Assembly: GCF_003073045.1 (NCBI RefSeq)
Contig: NC_037593.1
Location: 18,946,812-19,010,811, forward strand
Length of the DNA: 64,000 bases
Source: Pomacea canaliculata
Taxonomy: Eukaryota; Mollusca; Gastropoda; Architaenioglossa; Ampullariidae
Reading direction: 5' to 3'
The translations under genes were made by a program, and so were the position numbers. Each line of letters opens with the position of its first letter. Positions within the stretch are counted from its first letter, which is position 1. The notes under the pieces are model-generated. The model did no database searches and was not told the DNA's origin. It saw only the letters and a list, made by a program, of their open reading frames with translations. Below are positions 37,901 through 50,021 of the stretch, piece by piece.

Positions 37901-38496
37901 ATGTGTGTGTGTGTGTGTAAAGTGTTTACAAATAACTCCGGTTCTAATTAAGCTCCAAAAATAGTTTTAGTATCAATGAATTCAGCTTTTTATATATATA
38001 TAAAGGAATTTCAGCTCTTTTCAGCAGTTTTATTCATCATTATTGTTTGTTTTTTTAAATTCTTCTTTGTGTCTTCTACGTACTTGTCTGCTTAGAGGTT
38101 TTTCTTTTTCCATCTTTTCAAATGCTTTTGCTGTCTCCAACTTGTCTGAGGCACTGAGATCATGCTCCTTCATGAACGGGATCATGAGCCATATGAATAA
38201 CACGTTTTATTGCTATTATGTTCCACAACACTTCAGACTAATATCAAACTATACTGTGTGATCTTTTGATGTATGCTTTTTATGAAATGACAGATTTTAA
38301 TCAACAGCAGCAGTACATTCTCAAGCAGAAAACACGCACGTTCACACATCAGCTTTTATATTCTTTCATAGCTGCCACCAGTAGCTGTAACATATGAAAC
38401 CTGCCATATTCTGCTATCATTGGCAGTCGGCAGAATGCTAAAGTCCTCATGGAACATAAAGCATTACACAATTTCTGTAACATTTTTTTTTATTGC

Positions 38497-38746
38497 CTAG
38501 CCACCTGAAAAAGATTCTTTCTGATGTCCTTTCAAACAACGAACTGGACAACTGTAGAATTTTACTGTAAAATGTTCAAAGCCTGCCCACTGTAGTGCAT
38601 TGTTGTTGGTTGTAGCAGACGGCAAGCTACTGGTCCTGCCTTCTGAAGACGAACAGCATGGCTGATTGTCATACAGTACATCATCAGCTGTGTCACTGTC
38701 ATTCTCAAGAAAGTCTTGTTGGACTTCAGTGAGATGAGAAAGAGGT
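38497..38746 (-). CDS. Possible 3'-terminal exon of an unknown gene
   Basis: An acceptor-like GGGACTGTAG lies before an 82-residue open segment that begins after a phase-2 junction (PLSHLTEVQQDFLENDSDT). The segment is acidic, then Ser/Asn-rich, ends HQKESFSGG and is followed by TAG. AATAAA overlaps the first bases after the stop, followed by an A run. Codon choice looks protein-like. No upstream exon is certain. The AATAAA plus A-run ending could also mean a processed or retroposed fragment. I recognise no domain. Confidence 0.33.
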
Positions 38747-41269
38747 CTACAGTCCCAGAAAATCTCAAAGCACATGAGATAGAGTAGCACACAGAAGTAT
38801 TATCATTAAATTACAATAATCATTAAATTTTGACTTATTCCTCAAAACCGCGACAAACAATAGCATAATCTCTTCTTGCTGTATTTGAAATTATCTCCCT
38901 TTTGCGCAGACGCCCTAACAGTCTTCGCTTTTTACATAGGGGATGGTGCCTCATGGCGCATCTTTCTAGTCTACATCTTTGGTCTTAGACACAGCCATCG
39001 ATAAACACACACGAAGCTTCAGATAAAACTGAAGCAAATGCCCATACCAAGGCATCGTCTGAAGTTTCTTTTTAAGCAAAGGGACGAAATTTCTGAAAGA
39101 AAAATATAGCCCACAGTTTTGGAGAGGGCTGAAGGGTAGGAACTGGGAGACGAAGAAAACAAAAAAAAAATCCCAGTTCCTAAGATTAAATACAAAATCG
39201 TTGAAGTTAGGCTTATTTTATTAAAGATTTTAAAGTGCAGATCATGCTTTGAAGCAATCATTAAATAGTGTATAGCTCTCAGTTGACCATCTACCCGCTA
39301 TCCGTTATTCTCTCTCTCACATTCACCCATCAATTCTCTCTCTCTCTCTAAAACACAGGGGAGAACGGAGCGAAAGAGCAGTTGCTTATGCGTAGAAAGA
39401 GTAGCAAATCAAGCTTAAAAAATTGTTTTTAGTATAAAAAGAAAGTGAGCAGCGTTCCAAAGATCCTGCAAAATAAGGAACCTCGTTTTGAATGGGCATC
39501 ACCAAGAATCATTTGTATCCTAATGTGTAAGTTCACTTGTCTTCAGGGCAGAGAAGTTGGTCTCACCAAGGGGCAGCAGGCTGGGAAGAGAGTTTCTTGG
39601 GGGAAGGGATGGTAGTGGAGAGGGACGGGTGCTGTAATTAATACCAACAACTTCTACACGCCGACGCCGGGCCGCAACCTTGTCTGACTTCATCCTGCCA
39701 TTGCGCGTCTCTCCGGCACTGGCGAGGTTTCTAGTTCTCCAGCCTGCCTCCCGATCACCGTACCAAAGCAAATATTATTTACTATGGAATGGTAACTTGT
39801 TGTGATTAAAATTGATTGCCCGGGGCGCGAGGGGGCTCCCTCGAGGGCCGCACGAAGCTGAACGACCTTCGGCACAGACAAATGATTTCCGCGGGTTTGT
39901 TTGATCGGGCCAGGGGCGAAGGAGAGCAAACAGCACCTTATTCAATTATGTTTGATGAAATTTGTGCAATTTTAAAGCATGTAAACAAAGAGTAATTCAT
40001 TTGTGTGTAAAGAGGTAAATTTAGAAGCAGGCTATAATTAACCCCTGCTGATCAAGCTCTGGACATTCGGTGGACGAGATCGTGGGTAGACTGCGAGTCA
40101 GAATGGAGAGGACTGACTTGAGGCCCTCGCCGTCTTTGATATCAATGAAGGAGCGCCACCACGAGGACAGATTCTCACGAGGGCATGTTACTACTTCGGA
40201 AAACTGGTAGCTATAAGAGTGCATTCATTTTGTGCGCTCGTGTGAGTGAGTTGGTGAGTGTGTGAGAGAGAGAATGGGTGAGCAAACGTGTGGGTACCTG
40301 CATTGGCTCTAAAAAGTAGTGAATTGCTTCATAAAACTGCCACACACACACACACATTCATGTTCATGTATATTACAGCAAGCACAAAAATTAAGTAAAT
40401 CAGCCAAGGCCTTAACAAAATGTTGAATGAAAAAACAAAGCTTACAAAAAGCAGATACTGCACTAACATTCACAAATGCAAGTGAGCTCGCACTCACACA
40501 CACACCTTCCAAATTGCTCTCAAGAACGCATCCATTGCGATTACCGCTGTCTCACTTGAAGACATCACGGCTAATAATCCAATTACTCACGCGCCATGAC
40601 GGTAGCACCAGGTAGTGACAAAACAAAGTGTCACTTGGTAATGATCGAGGCTTCATGTCATTATGACACTCAGCCACTGACACGTCAGATGGAGTGAGAC
40701 GAGGGAAGGAGGAGGAGGTAATGTAGGAAAGGTGCAAAAGAGGGTAGCAGGGGGAGAGACGAGTAAAGCAGGAGAGAGAGGGAGAGAGGGAGAGGAAGAG
40801 ATGGCGTAATGAATGCTTCATCACTGCTAACATTTGTTTGCCTTCAATCAACTTTCCTCATTCGTAACAGCGCCAGCCAGGCGTGTCAAATTGCGTACCG
40901 GTATTCGTGCCTAACCTGAATGGTGTTTTCACAATGTAGCAGGTATCTGATTCCTTTGAAGCAGGTGCTCAACCATCCAGAGACGATTACCGCTTAAACG
41001 TATTGCGTTTCCGTGTAGCGGTCGCCGCCTGGGCGGCTGGCATTTCCATAATTCCAATTTCCATGTCTCGATGCACAGGCAGAACGCTTGGGCTTTGATT
41101 GCAATATGATGTATCGGCGACTGCTGATGGCTGGCCAGGGCCTTACCTGCGTCCCATCCCCCAACAGGACTGCTTTCATTAGTCCACGATCCACGAACCA
41201 GACGCCTGCTGGCACTCGGAACACCTTTGGATTACCAGGAGAGCTTGACAATGCCTGAAATTGAGGACT

Positions 41270-41281
41270 TTAATAATAATA

Positions 41282-41318
<37 letters not shown>
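41270..41318. repeat. (ATA)n(GAT)n microsatellite
   Basis: ATA repeats pass into GAT repeats directly 5' of the second GCGCTTT-type element, as is usual for that repeat family. Confidence 0.95.
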
Positions 41319-41321
<3 letters not shown>

Positions 41322-41375
41322 TTTTAAAGTGCTTTTCCAATGATTTGCTCAGAGCGCTTTACAGAAGTGATAGAG
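41319..41375 (+). repeat. GCGCTTT-type interspersed repeat, copy 2
   Basis: AACATTTTAAAGTGCTTTTCC is followed by TTTGCTCAGAGCGCTTTACA, sharing the layout of the copy at 34905-35015. The microsatellite at its 5' edge is probably part of the element. Confidence 0.55.
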
Positions 41376-44065
41376 ACCTACATAAACGGAATTCACTAAC
41401 ACCATGCACCCATATTCGCATGAAACGGATACGCAATCATTTCTACAACAGAACTACTTATCAGTAGATAAATACAGTAAATACAGATACACGTTATGCA
41501 CGCTCATCACTAGGACAGGGTCGCACTGAAGTCTCTGTTCTGAAAAAAAAAACTAGTCTTAAGTCTCAAGTCCCACCAAGCTCAACAAAGACGTTTGGAA
41601 GAACTATAGTTAGTTGCTGACTGCTGCAAATTTCCTATGAACTCTTGGGTAAATGAGTGAAATCAGCAATTATTATTACTATCGAAATATAAACAGTTAT
41701 TTTGTTTATTATTTATAGGGTCGTAGGCAACTTTCATCGGGCCGCTGATTCTATGTACCTGCATGCAGGACCAACAGACTTCGTTGCTTCGGTCGTGCAA
41801 CTTCTGACCGTTACTGCGAGCTAATGAATGTATCTCCTATGTAAGCCAGAACCATGAATGTATAAGAGTCAATTTGGTGCAACGGATTATGACTATGTTG
41901 TGGTGTTGTTGTGCTTCCATACAGAGCTTGCCCTCTGTGAATAAATAAAGTCTTATCTTACAAAAATCATACAAAACATCTTTCGACTGTCCTTGACGTA
42001 AATAAGGAAAATCAGACCTATGGCATCCAAGAACAATTTATACTTTAAAATAAATTGCCCTTCTTATCATTAATCGTCTTTTGTTCTGTCTAGGGAAAAT
42101 TTGCATCACCACGATTTAGATAATAAGAAATCTGGCGAAAAAAAAAAAGCGTAAAGGCTCGATGGGAGACAGCAATGATTATAAATGTGTTGTCGATCTT
42201 TGGCAACAGTGAATCGTAATTTCCTGTGTGTACGGTTATAGGGTAGAAAGGCCACCTTCTACGTTTTCTAATAAACCAAACATCCATCTGCTCGATGGGT
42301 AATGGTGCGAGTGGGTGGCGGTTGGTGCGTTGACGAGTCCAGACACAGGTCGAGACGGGTTTCGAAATAGCAAGTGTTTGTTCAGAAGCCAAACATACTC
42401 TCAGGGTTCTTTTAATGCATGCAAAAGAAGTTCATAGGCAGAGTGTTTGGATTTTTCATCATTTTAGAGGATTTTCTCAGCTATGGGTTATATTCTGCGC
42501 TTTTGTTGTCTTACAGGCGAGGAACACCTGTATAGCATAGACACAGCACGTAGACTCCTTATAAAGGTGCCCTGCCACACCTGTTCACACAAATACTTCA
42601 ATAAAAAAAAAAAGCTAAACAAAAAGAGCCGTCTTGGATTTTATAATGATCATAGTCGCAAATGTAATTAATGAAATGACACATCCAAAAATGCGCCAGG
42701 CTATTTTATCTCTCCAGTGTTTACTACTTGTATTTGTGCCGATGTCATGCTCATTTAAAGTCTTTCTTCAACCAGACGAATAGATGAATATTAGAGCAAG
42801 TTGTATAAAATTTTTATATAACCATCATTCTGCCAGACTTGCTGAAACTTTCGTTCTTACTTGTCAAGAAGCTCTTTGCACATCGCCATGGTTAACGGCA
42901 TGGGAGACTACTACAGATGACAGTTCAGAATGATCTCCCTTGAAAACCAAAAATAGGTTGCTGGTTCTTTTATTCATTAAATTACTTAACTCTTTACCCA
43001 TGATGACTATGAACAGATCTTTCTATTGTGTTTTAGATGTGTGTATAAGTGAGAGAAAGATATAACGAAGGTACAGATGAACTGAAGCGAGACTGTGTGC
43101 TCAACCGAACCATGTCCTCTCCTCCCTCTCTATTGCGACGGTCCAGCACTGCGCTGTAGTGTTCTATATTTTAACAACAGGGGGAAAACCCCTGTCTGAT
43201 AAAAAAAAAAGTCCATGGAATTGAAAGCTGACTTTGCGTGGGCAATTGCTTCTTCATTACCCACGGTAAATTTGACTTGTGCGTGCATCTCGCTCGCCGC
43301 CACTGTGTGCCCAGACTCTTGGCCAAACTTTGCTCTGAAAATACTGGGGCATAACCAAAACTATTTACCCTGCCCGTATACAGCATCATCGGAACACGCC
43401 GATTGTTTATTCAATTAACCATCCGAGTGTTTATTGCTGCTATTAATTTCAACTTGGGCATGTCACTTGTCACATAGAAGTGTGCGCAAGTTTGTGTATG
43501 CAAGCCCGAGGGGGAAGGTGTGGGAGGGGGCAGACTTGTGGGGTAGGCGACTGGGGTGGAGAATGAGAGGTTCGGTTCGGGATGTTTCTAGCTTCTCAAA
43601 TATGCCTTGTGGGACGGTATGTGTGCGAAAAGTGTTTGCTGTGCAGATTTGCAGGCTAAAGCCCACACGAGTATTATTGTTATCGTGTGGTCGCTGTCAA
43701 CACCTCAGGTTTGTTGTCTCCACTCCGACTTTACACAGCATATCAAAACAAATATTAGGGAACTCATCAACTTTTGACAGTGAAACTATTGCCACATCGC
43801 CCTCGGCCGGTGATCCAATCGTTGGCGAGGTTTCTAGCCGACACTTTATCAATATTTGTAAATCTGGAGCAACTCTACAGGTTCAAAGACTGGACAAACT
43901 CATCGCGACTGTAGCCGCTCCAGCTGACGGGACTGAGAGAGGAGGGGGAGGAGAGTGAGGAGGTAGGGGGAACCCTTTCTCTATTTAAACACTAATATTA
44001 GAGAGTCATATTTATAAACACTGGCTTGTTTCAATATTGACTGGGCTTGCCTCATTTTACAAGGG

Positions 44066-44072
44066 TATAAAA
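44066..44072 (+). promoter_or_regulatory. Candidate TATA box
   Basis: GGGTATAAAATGCGG is a consensus TATA box in GC-richer surroundings. A start site would be expected near 44095-44100. No certain gene follows, although a possible exon lies at 44181-44274. Confidence 0.35.
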
Positions 44073-44180
44073 TGCGGATAGCACCGGGTGCGCTAGCATT
44101 GCCAAGTCGCCGCAGGACCGCGTCTTCCTCCTGCATGCAACTCGGTGTCTTTGTAAAGCTGGCCTAAGTGCTCTCCTTGC

Positions 44181-44274
44181 AGTGCCGTGCGCCCACCTGA
44201 GCTTGCCAACTACCTGGATTACCTGGACCGGAAGCAGCTTCTTGTTGATGACCTGCCACGACTTCTGGGTGTGG
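44181..44274 (+). CDS. Possible internal exon, unknown product
   Basis: After TCTCCTTGCAG an open segment in phase 2 reads AVRPPELANYLDYLDRKQLL then VDDLPRLLGV, up to a candidate donor GTG|GTTAGC. The composition is protein-like. No upstream exon with the right phase was found within the short distance from the TATA box, so this remains a weak call. Confidence 0.18.
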
Positions 44275-45420
44275 TTAGCTATTGTTTTTACTCTTTGCCA
44301 AGCAGCTGACCAGTGGCCAGATGGCTGAAGGCTGCTGGTCGTCGTCTATGGGATGGATGATGTTCTTTAAGCAGCAGCGTCCTCGACCACAAAATCTACT
44401 TGCCTGCCTCTCGTGAGTGATTGCAGCTCATTCACTCTGGTGTCCCTTGGTTCGGCATGGTACAGGGCACAGTCAGTATCGGCGGCTCTCAGTGAATACT
44501 GAGTCGCTGAAGGAAGAATGCACAAATTAGCAACGACGGTGTGTGAATCTAGTCTCAGAAAAAAAAGTTTTCATATATCAGAAGACAAAGAGGACCCTGG
44601 GATACGGAAATCCTTGTTCTCCAGTGATTGTAGTTGGTTCACAAATACGAGCTTTGTTACAAATATGAAGAATAAATAAACACATTTCCATTCTGGCCTG
44701 GCACTGGAGATGAAGCAGTCGTGATCAATGGATTACAAGAAAGTTATCTCCGGTGTTCCTGACAAACTGTGTCGTGTCTTGTACACGTGACCATTGGGGC
44801 ACTAAAGACAATATTTATGGTCTGTAAATCTGACAATGGATATATATAGTGCCGATGTACAGTCTCTAATCTGATATAAACGAAATTTCCCTTATTTAAG
44901 AAAAGAGAAGCAAAGATTTAGGGAAGGGGACATAGTAATCGTGTCTGTCAGTGTCGGGCCACTGAAGAAAGTCTTATCTCCCCTGACACCCAACACAACC
45001 ATCCCCTCGGGCCCTGCCGTTAGCTGAGCGCATGAACCTCCTGTCTCTTTCGTCTAAATGTAATTTCGCCGAGCGACCATGTCATGTGGACAGTTTCGTG
45101 GCAATGACACTCCACTTCCACTCGGTGCCAGAGTCTTTGATTCTCTAGTTTCTGTCTCCCCATCCCCCCAACTTGCACTCCTGCTGGTTGTTTCGTGTTT
45201 CTGATTTTCTGTGGATCATAATTTTGTCCAGGTTTCTTTAGACAACGTGGCGCTTTATCAAAGTATAGGATAAGATTGATGAAGACATGAATGTCTGCAA
45301 ATGACAGAAGAACATTGGTTGTCAGGGACACCACTGATGGTGGTCATAGGTGGTGCATCGCACGAGCAGCGAGCCTGCAGGTCGTAGAAATAACTTATAC
45401 AGGTCGAAAGATTGACAGAT

Positions 45421-45472
<52 letters not shown>
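45421..45472. repeat. (ACAG)n microsatellite
   Basis: About 13 uninterrupted tetranucleotide units. Confidence 0.97.
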
Positions 45473-45473
<1 letters not shown>

Positions 45474-46637
45474 AGAGGAGAGAGATAGAGAAAAATATAG
45501 AGCGTGCCAAAAATGCAAAGGAGAAGCTGATATGTGCTCAGTATACATGAATCAGTATACATGACCTCATTTATTCCTTCATTCAGTTCAGCTTTAAATA
45601 GTCGCAGGGGATAAACTACCAAGGACTCTCGGAAAGGTGATAATGGAAAGCGACACAGTGGTTTTGAAGACCTCATTATTCTGCTTGTGGTCATTTCCAG
45701 CTGCTTTTGTCTCTCAAGTGAGCAAGAGTTTGTAGTCCCACCTGTACTTTATTATGAATGCAAGTGTATCAGGTCAGGGTGGTATTGAGGATTGATGTAG
45801 TCGGAATGAAGATGTGACTGAAGCAGAAAACGGATAAAGCCTGCAAAAAATTAAATATTGGTCCTCTTGAAAAAAAATGACGTAGATAAAACTCTTGAAT
45901 CAACCACCAGAAAGATAATCTTAATGACGAAATGCACAGAACAATGCATTATTCTTTCACTGTTACCTGTAAGATCAAACAAACCATTTGGTCAAAACTA
46001 TAGGTTGTTGCCATTTCTATTCCTGCTTATTTTAAATATACAACTCGTTATCCATCGCAGTGATGGTTGTAATAAAATAAGTTCAGAAGTTAGGACAGTG
46101 TGACGTCACGTTGGTGTGATCTACTGCTGCCTCTCTCTTCCTTTCAGTTTCGCTCAGAGCTTACTGTGCAAACTTAATTCCCAGGAGCGCGTGGATGAGA
46201 AGGGAATAACTTTATTTTGGGGAGAATGTACTATAGCTCATCAATGACTAGCTAACTGCATGTCGACGAATCCATAATGCCGAGACACTATGTCAAGACC
46301 GACCATTGCAGCCACGAAACTCGTGCGTCACGCGGCGGCGAGGAAAGAAATGTCTAGGCAGTTATCAAAATAAATAAATTAAAAAAAAGGGCTTTACTGC
46401 TGAGCTAGTACCCACTTCCGAGTGGCACACTGCACTAATTCTTCGTGACATCTCGCATGAATATTTCCCTTTCTCCAGGGCGCCGCCATTCGCACAAATG
46501 TTCATCAATTTATATGCATGGTTTTATTGCCCGCGACGCTACGGGTGCCAGAAAATAACTTCACGGCGATATCACGGACCGGCCTGCTGGGGGGACGGAT
46601 CGGTTGAGTATGACGGGTTCTATCTTCCTGTATGTGA

Positions 46638-46669
46638 GTGTGTGTGTGTGTGTGTGTGTGCGTGTGTGT
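46638..46669. repeat. (TG)n microsatellite
   Basis: A TG run with one interruption near its end. Confidence 0.95.
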
Positions 46670-47433
46670 TCTTGAGCTTGCGGATGTTTGTGTGTGTTTA
46701 TGTGCGTGCGTGCACGCGCCAAAGCCTGGATGCTCTGCTCTCGCTCGGCAGCTGCCGGGGACTTTGGCATTATTCTCCGTGTGCCGAGCGCAAGGGAGAC
46801 ACTTCTAATTGCGTCGTACAGTCGAATTATGGATGGCATAGAAGCGATAATCAAGCGCAGGGCATAAATCTTCCCGCGGCAAATATTTGCCCTCTGCATC
46901 GCGAGCCGGTTGGGTTGCGGAGGTTGGGATGGAGGGTTCAGGGACCGGGGGAGTTCTCATAAGAAATTGAAGGCGAATTTTTAGCATGGCGTTAACGAAG
47001 GACTAGCTGAGGAGTTTCGCAAAGGTTGCGCAGGGTGTGAAGACAACCAAGGAAACAAGGTAGATGTGGACAGGGGAGGACAAATGGATACAGAGGGATA
47101 GAGGAAGGAACGGAAGAAAAGGGATGAGGGGAGGAAGAGAGAAAAAGAAGAGGTTGGGGAAGTAGGGAAGGTCTTTCAATCATATATTGGATTATAAAAG
47201 ACCCCAAGATGGCAAGGAATCGAAACAGCGCATGACGGTGTTAGGGAGAGGCGATGTGCACTGTTGTTGCCATGGGAAGGTAGAGGCGAGGTTGGGAGCT
47301 GTAGCCGACAGGGCTGTGCCATAATCTGTTTGACTTGAGAGCGGCTCGCTTGTTTACCGTGGACTTTATCCGCCGGGCCCTTGATTGCTGCAAGCAGAGG
47401 CCATCCATAGCTGACATCTCTTTACGACTACGG

Positions 47434-49068
47434 TTATGGACTGGCCACCAATTCCGCCCGTCCCGCCTGAACAGGCCCCTCGACAACCACTGCTTTATAG
47501 CCCGCGCGTAATATTTCACGACCATAATAACAGCCAGTACAGAAACGGACTGCCTCGAGATAAGGAGCGAAGGCACACACACACACACGGAGGACGACCG
47601 TCCTAGCTCCCCCTCTCCAAGTCATCACACCATACGGGTGGCGGGTGGCGGGTAGTCGAGTAGAGAGGCATTCATCGTCAGCGCCTACAAGCTGTGACGT
47701 TCCGTTTGCAAAACCTGCTGCAAGGAGTTGTGTCCCCTTGCCATCGACGTTGTCATCGACTACGATCACATCTCCAAAGCCCCTGACCTTACCTTGACAC
47801 TTCACTGTCGGCTTGGATTGGTGGTCCTTTCCCTGGCCTTCTTCCACAATTTTATAGCTCGTCGTGAATAATTCTGGAAATTCCTGTAAGTCGCAGAAAC
47901 AAAAGTAAAGTCAAGGCTGTGTTTCATGAGTTGATAAATTTTCTTGGTGGCGCCACTTTCCCGCTTGTCTTTGTCGACTTTATTGTAGGGATCGGTCTGT
48001 TAACACCGGCTCCGCATTTCAAGATCTTCTCCGCTTGTAACCGGTCTTGTAACCGGTCTTGCAAGGTTTGACTAAACCAAAACCAAACAGGTGGCCAAGA
48101 GCTAATCTGACTTCATCAGGTGAGAGTATAACAACTTTGGAGGACATTGCTTTGATCTAATTAATTTAAAAAGTATTTGACTTGGGACACATAATAGTCT
48201 GAAATCTCCTCTAGGTGGAAACACTTTCCCACCCACCGAGCCAACCAGCCAAAACCAGACATTAGTAACAGCATGTTTAAGATGTGTGTTGTAAATGACA
48301 TCCGGTTTTAGTGTTGCCATTGGCTGCTACCAGAGCTCTACCTAATTACTTACTAACATTGTAATTGTAATTATTCAACTTTGCTATTAATATTCACTAA
48401 CATTAAATATTTATATCTATTCTCTCTCTGTGGTAACCACTATGCTCGCCTCTGGAGGAGAGTTAAATTTTATTCGTTTAGCACTGACTTGGTGAATGGA
48501 AATTTCTCTCTTCTCCTTTTCTGTTCACCACATGACAGTTGTGAATTTTGTTTTTTTGTTTTGTTTTTGAAGATATGGTGAACCCTTTCAGTTCACAACC
48601 TCTACGGTACTAGACTATATCGGGGGATGGAGGTGGAAACTGATATTTTACACCAGGCCAGCAACTTTAGTAGCAGCCCTGTAACCAGATGTCACATACA
48701 GAGAAGTAGACTATATCAGACCCTACCTTCTGTCATACTTTTTATAGACAAAATCTTGTCAAAATTTGACAAAGAATCTTGAATATGGAAGGACAAGGAA
48801 AGTTAAAATATTGAGTGTGTGTTGTGTAGAGTTGGTTTACTAACTTTAAGTGAGTATAGTTTCGGGTGGGGAAAGACCTGATGACAACGGGCACAGGCTG
48901 GCAGAAACAACAGGCGGATCTGTGGGGCTCACTCACCTCACTCATGCTATTTTCAGAAGTTCGTGAGTCGCGGAACATTAATTCTCGTGGTGTGTACTCA
49001 GCCGAATAATAAGTGTGGACACAGCCAGCTGCAGCTGGTCTACCGCAGAGTCGGGTGGATGCCCTCAT
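47434..49068 (-). CDS. Possible small three-exon gene, unknown product (112 aa)
   Basis: Three minus-strand segments join in frame to a stop: 48937-49068 (ATG start, donor GAG|GTGAGT), 47793-47883 (acceptor GCGACTTACAG, donor CAAG|GTAAGG) and 47434-47549 (acceptor CTCGAGGCAG). The middle exon has both splice sites strong and reads EFPELFTTSYKIVEEGQGK then KPTVKCQ. The SYKIVEEGQGK part faintly recalls the first strand of FKBP-type prolyl isomerases, but the rest of that fold is absent. The third segment overlaps a block that could instead be non-coding regulatory DNA, and a CpG-rich flank lies upstream. The middle exon is the best supported part; the gene as a whole is speculative. Confidence 0.27.
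48623..48706 (-). repeat. SINE body fragment
   Basis: On the minus strand CTAAAGTTGCTGGCCTGG then TGTAAAATATCAGTTTCC matches the bodies at 29295-29486 and 29553-29605. It also shares the CATCTGG..ACAGGGCT part with the first of these. There is no tRNA head. Confidence 0.65.
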
Positions 49069-49861
49069 GTCATCCGAGATTCCCTGTGAGTCGCGCTAAG
49101 CCTTTACCCAAACCCATGTAGACGCCAACACAAGCGGCAGGTTAACTCCCAGGGTAAGCTATAACAGCAAGTGACATGCTTTTACCTCGGGTGTATACCT
49201 TTCCTCCTCCAAACATACCTGGCACTCGGTCGTTGTTTGGTCTCCGAGTTTAGTCCAAACACACTCGGGAATAAAAGTGAAGATTGAATTCGCTCTGCAG
49301 GCGAGATTAGTGCTAACGAGGGGACGTTGAGATAAGAGACGATCACGTGTCCAGATTTTAATCAGCAGGTCGTTGAAAATGTCTGTAGTGGTGGGCAAGT
49401 GACAGAAGAGTGTAGTTTAAAGTGGGTAGGGGTGTACAAAGGATGTACAATGTGATTCTCTTAGTCGTCCAGTGAGAGTTCCTCGAGTAAACAAGTAGCG
49501 CTCTCATTTCTAGAATCGGATAATTTAAGATAACCTTGTATTTATCCCAGGGTATTTACCAACACCCCCACCCCATTTTACTTGTCTGATCATTATAAAA
49601 TAGAGTTGTTTTTTTTTATATCAGTGACTACTGCTTCTTACTGAGAGACGAAAATAAAAGTTATTCATTCTTTGAAGACCTTCGTCGCTGGTCGCGAGGG
49701 CGAAAACGAGAGAAGTCCGCAAAAAGCTGTGATGGAGAGCTGGCGAAGTCTGGGTGTAGATCAGGTTGGTCCTACAGAAGAGGAATAAGTGTTTATTCTG
49801 GAGATTCAATTATCTTGAACTGAAGGCAAACAGTCGGTCGGGTCGGGACTCACTGACTCAC
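49069..49861. other. Gene-free stretch
   Basis: Mixed-composition DNA with no supported ORF and no clear repeat. Confidence 0.4.
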
Positions 49862-50021
49862 GGACTGAACTTCGTGAGCGCCGACCACGTCCGCCCTCGA
49901 GTCCCGGAGCCTCATCACAAGGAGGGTAGTCCTCCTCCCATCCCTCCTTCCTCAAGTTGAGCAAACACGGCACCGGTGCTACACCTTTTATGGGAGACAT
50001 TTCACTGTCGGAAAAAGCCAT
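49862..50021 (-). CDS. Possible first coding exon, unknown product
   Basis: On the minus strand, GAAGAGATGG gives a good start context. The reading MAFSDSEMSPIKGVAPVP.. continues through NLRKEGWEEDYPPCDEAP to the donor GTCC|GTGAGT (phase 1). Upstream is CpG-containing DNA. No matching downstream exon was found, and an ATG 11 codons upstream is also in frame. It could be chance in a GC-rich block. Confidence 0.25.

Larger units (their letters stand above)
34678..38496. other. Intergenic stretch with repeats, no gene named
   Basis: The SDE2 5' flank is followed by AT-rich DNA. It contains the GCGC-type interspersed repeat at 34905-35015, short CA runs near 36000-36045, three exact GGTCAAATACTCC copies at 37081-37189, a hairpin at 37803-37900 and a GT run at 37901-37919. 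None of the ORFs (all under 90 codons) has splice or family support. Confidence 0.45.
38747..47433. other. Long stretch without a named gene; regulatory-looking blocks
   Basis: This stretch is GC-richer than the left third. Blocks of complex, non-repetitive sequence with homeodomain-like TAAT cores occur at about 39770-39930, 40540-40680 (CTAATAATCCAATTACTCAC), 40985-41180 and 43205-43450 (GATTGTTTATTCAATTAACC). These look like conserved non-coding elements, but conservation is not tested. Microsatellites and repeats are listed separately. A long plus-strand ORF at 43434-43958 has no family match and lies across one of the blocks. Confidence 0.35.

Noticed and set aside
43434..43958. Long plus-strand ORF of 174 codons
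   Set aside because: Composition is erratic and ends in a Gly-rich low-complexity tail. It lies in a high-complexity block that has ORFs on the other strand too. Length alone is not enough.
47793..47883. FKBP-type prolyl isomerase exon
   Set aside because: Only about 11 residues resemble the family start; no following exon continues the fold.
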